Shown: positions 5,257 through 5,902 of the stretch, in pieces
Layout: the number at the start of each line of letters is the position of its first letter
Position numbering within the stretch: the first letter of the stretch is position 1
From: Sphingomonadaceae bacterium
Lineage (GTDB): Bacteria > Pseudomonadota > Alphaproteobacteria > Sphingomonadales > Sphingomonadaceae
NCBI GenBank assembly: GCA_020446665.1
Contig: JAGREF010000307.1
Coordinates: 1 to 5,902, forward strand
Direction: 5' to 3'
Length of the DNA stretch: 5,902 nt
Notes under the pieces: model-generated
The model's input: the letters and a program-made list of their open reading frames with translations, nothing else
Database searches by the model: none
What the model was told of the DNA's origin: nothing
Position numbers and translations under genes: made by a program

Positions 5257-5902
5257 CCGGCTGCCTCCGCCATTTCGCGCAGGGCGCTGGCGATGTCATC
5301 CATCTGCGCCGCCGTGCCGATGGTGATGCGCAGGCCCTGAGGCAGGCCCTGTCCTGGCAGGTGCCGCGTGGCATAGCCGCGCTCGGCCAGCCCGTCATGC
5401 GCGGCCTGTGCGGTAAGATTGCCTTCAAACAGGATCAACACGAAATTGGCCTTGCTCGGCAGAGGGCGCAACCCGTGATTGCCCAGCGCTTCCATCGCTT
5501 CGACAAAGCGGGCACGCTCAGCGGCATTATGTTCGCGGCTGGCGCGGACAAAGTCCTGATCGCCCAGCGCGGCGATGGCGGCGGCTTGCCCGTGATTGGT
5601 TACATTAAACGGCCCGCGAATGCGGTTAAGCGAAGCAACCAGCCCCGGCGCGCCGGTTCCCCAGCCGATCCGCTCGCCCGCAAGACCGTAAATCTTGGAA
5701 AATGTCCGCGTGATCAGCACATTGCTGTGCGCGGCGGCCAGTTCCAGCCCGCCATCATCCTCTTCGGGCTCCAGATATTCGGCATAGGCCTGATCGAGCA
5801 CGAACAACACGTCAGCAGGCAGGGCGGCATGCAGCGCAGCGATTTCTGCGCGGGTCATGTAGCTGCCCGTGGGATTGTTGGGATTGGCGAGAAAGACCAC
5901 CC
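5253..5902 (-). CDS. hisC: Histidinol-phosphate/aromatic aminotransferase, N-terminus outside window
   Basis: This is a PLP-dependent class I/II aminotransferase of the HisC type. Only about the last 215 residues are in the window; with HisC usually near 360, some 150 N-terminal residues lie beyond the right edge. The GTG at 5898-5900 is an internal valine codon, not the start. Counting from it: NPNNPTG (6-12) with the cofactor-contacting Asn9, DQAYAEY (36-42) with Asp36 and Tyr39, [17 protein letters not shown] (64-80) with Lys69 as the Schiff-base lysine and Arg77 for the phosphate, and LRITIG near the end with the probable substrate-carboxylate Arg. HisC converts imidazole acetol phosphate to histidinol phosphate. 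Overlap with tyrA by ATGA suggests it also, or mainly, transaminates aromatic keto acids, as reported for the hisC-type gene linked to tyrC in Zymomonas. A main role in histidine synthesis remains possible. Confidence 0.9.
   Translation of the reverse strand, partial: VVFLANPNNPTGSYMTRAEIAALHAALPADVLFVLDQAYAEYLEPEEDDGGLELAAAHSNVLITRTFSKIYGLAGERIGWGTGAPGLVASLNRIRGPFNVTNHGQAAAIAALGDQDFVRASREHNAAERARFVEAMEALGNHGLRPLPSKANFVLILFEGNLTAQAAHDGLAERGYATRHLPGQGLPQGLRITIGTAAQMDDIASALREMAEAAG
5264..5268 (-). promoter_or_regulatory. Strong ribosome-binding site of tyrA inside the end of hisC
   Basis: GGAGG on the - strand lies 7 nt before the tyrA ATG at 5256, within the last codons of hisC. It fixes the tyrA start and shows that tyrA can be translated efficiently from the shared hisC-tyrA message in addition to coupling through the ATGA overlap. 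Confidence 0.7.

Overview
The window reads as ordinary chromosomal DNA from a GC-rich alphaproteobacterium, most likely one of the Sphingomonadales (Erythrobacter/Novosphingobium-like). That placement rests on protein character and gene order (MJ0042 zinc-ribbon protein, ftsE, ftsX, a DUF218 protein, an acyltransferase, then tyrA and hisC on the other strand). It is an inference made without any database search.

Layout. Positions 1-125 hold no convincing gene but a strongly self-complementary segment: a long imperfect stem (3-16 with 68-81) with a UACG-capped hairpin at its apex. It looks like an intergenic repeat or structured RNA element. A small exported protein gene (220-438, +) follows and converges on a zinc-ribbon membrane protein gene (456-1313, -). 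A 153-bp divergent intergenic region (1314-1466) carries a perfect 14-bp palindrome and probably the promoters for both directions. The + strand then carries a tight four-gene run. ftsE, ftsX and a DUF218/YdcF-like gene are joined by 4-nt GTGA stop/start overlaps, and a PlsC-type acyltransferase gene follows 6 nt later. It ends 3 nt from the end of a convergent - strand pair: hisC (cut by the right window edge) and tyrA, joined by a 4-nt ATGA overlap.

Function. The + strand run is an envelope/cell-division module. FtsE and FtsX form the ABC-type divisome complex that couples ATP hydrolysis to cell-wall splitting, the DUF218 protein is an inner-membrane-anchored envelope protein of unknown specific role, and PlsC would make phosphatidic acid for membrane lipid. 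The divergent zinc-ribbon protein is also membrane-spanning and may belong to the same envelope theme (inference). The - strand pair belongs to aromatic amino acid synthesis: TyrA oxidises prephenate or arogenate, and the HisC-type aminotransferase probably supplies the transamination step, possibly besides its histidine role.

I found no mobile element genes, CRISPR array, tRNA or rRNA, and no clearly new multi-gene system. The points most worth a second look are the left-edge structured element, the 14-bp palindrome, the duplicated aromatic-acidic motif in the zinc-ribbon protein, and the small exported protein.
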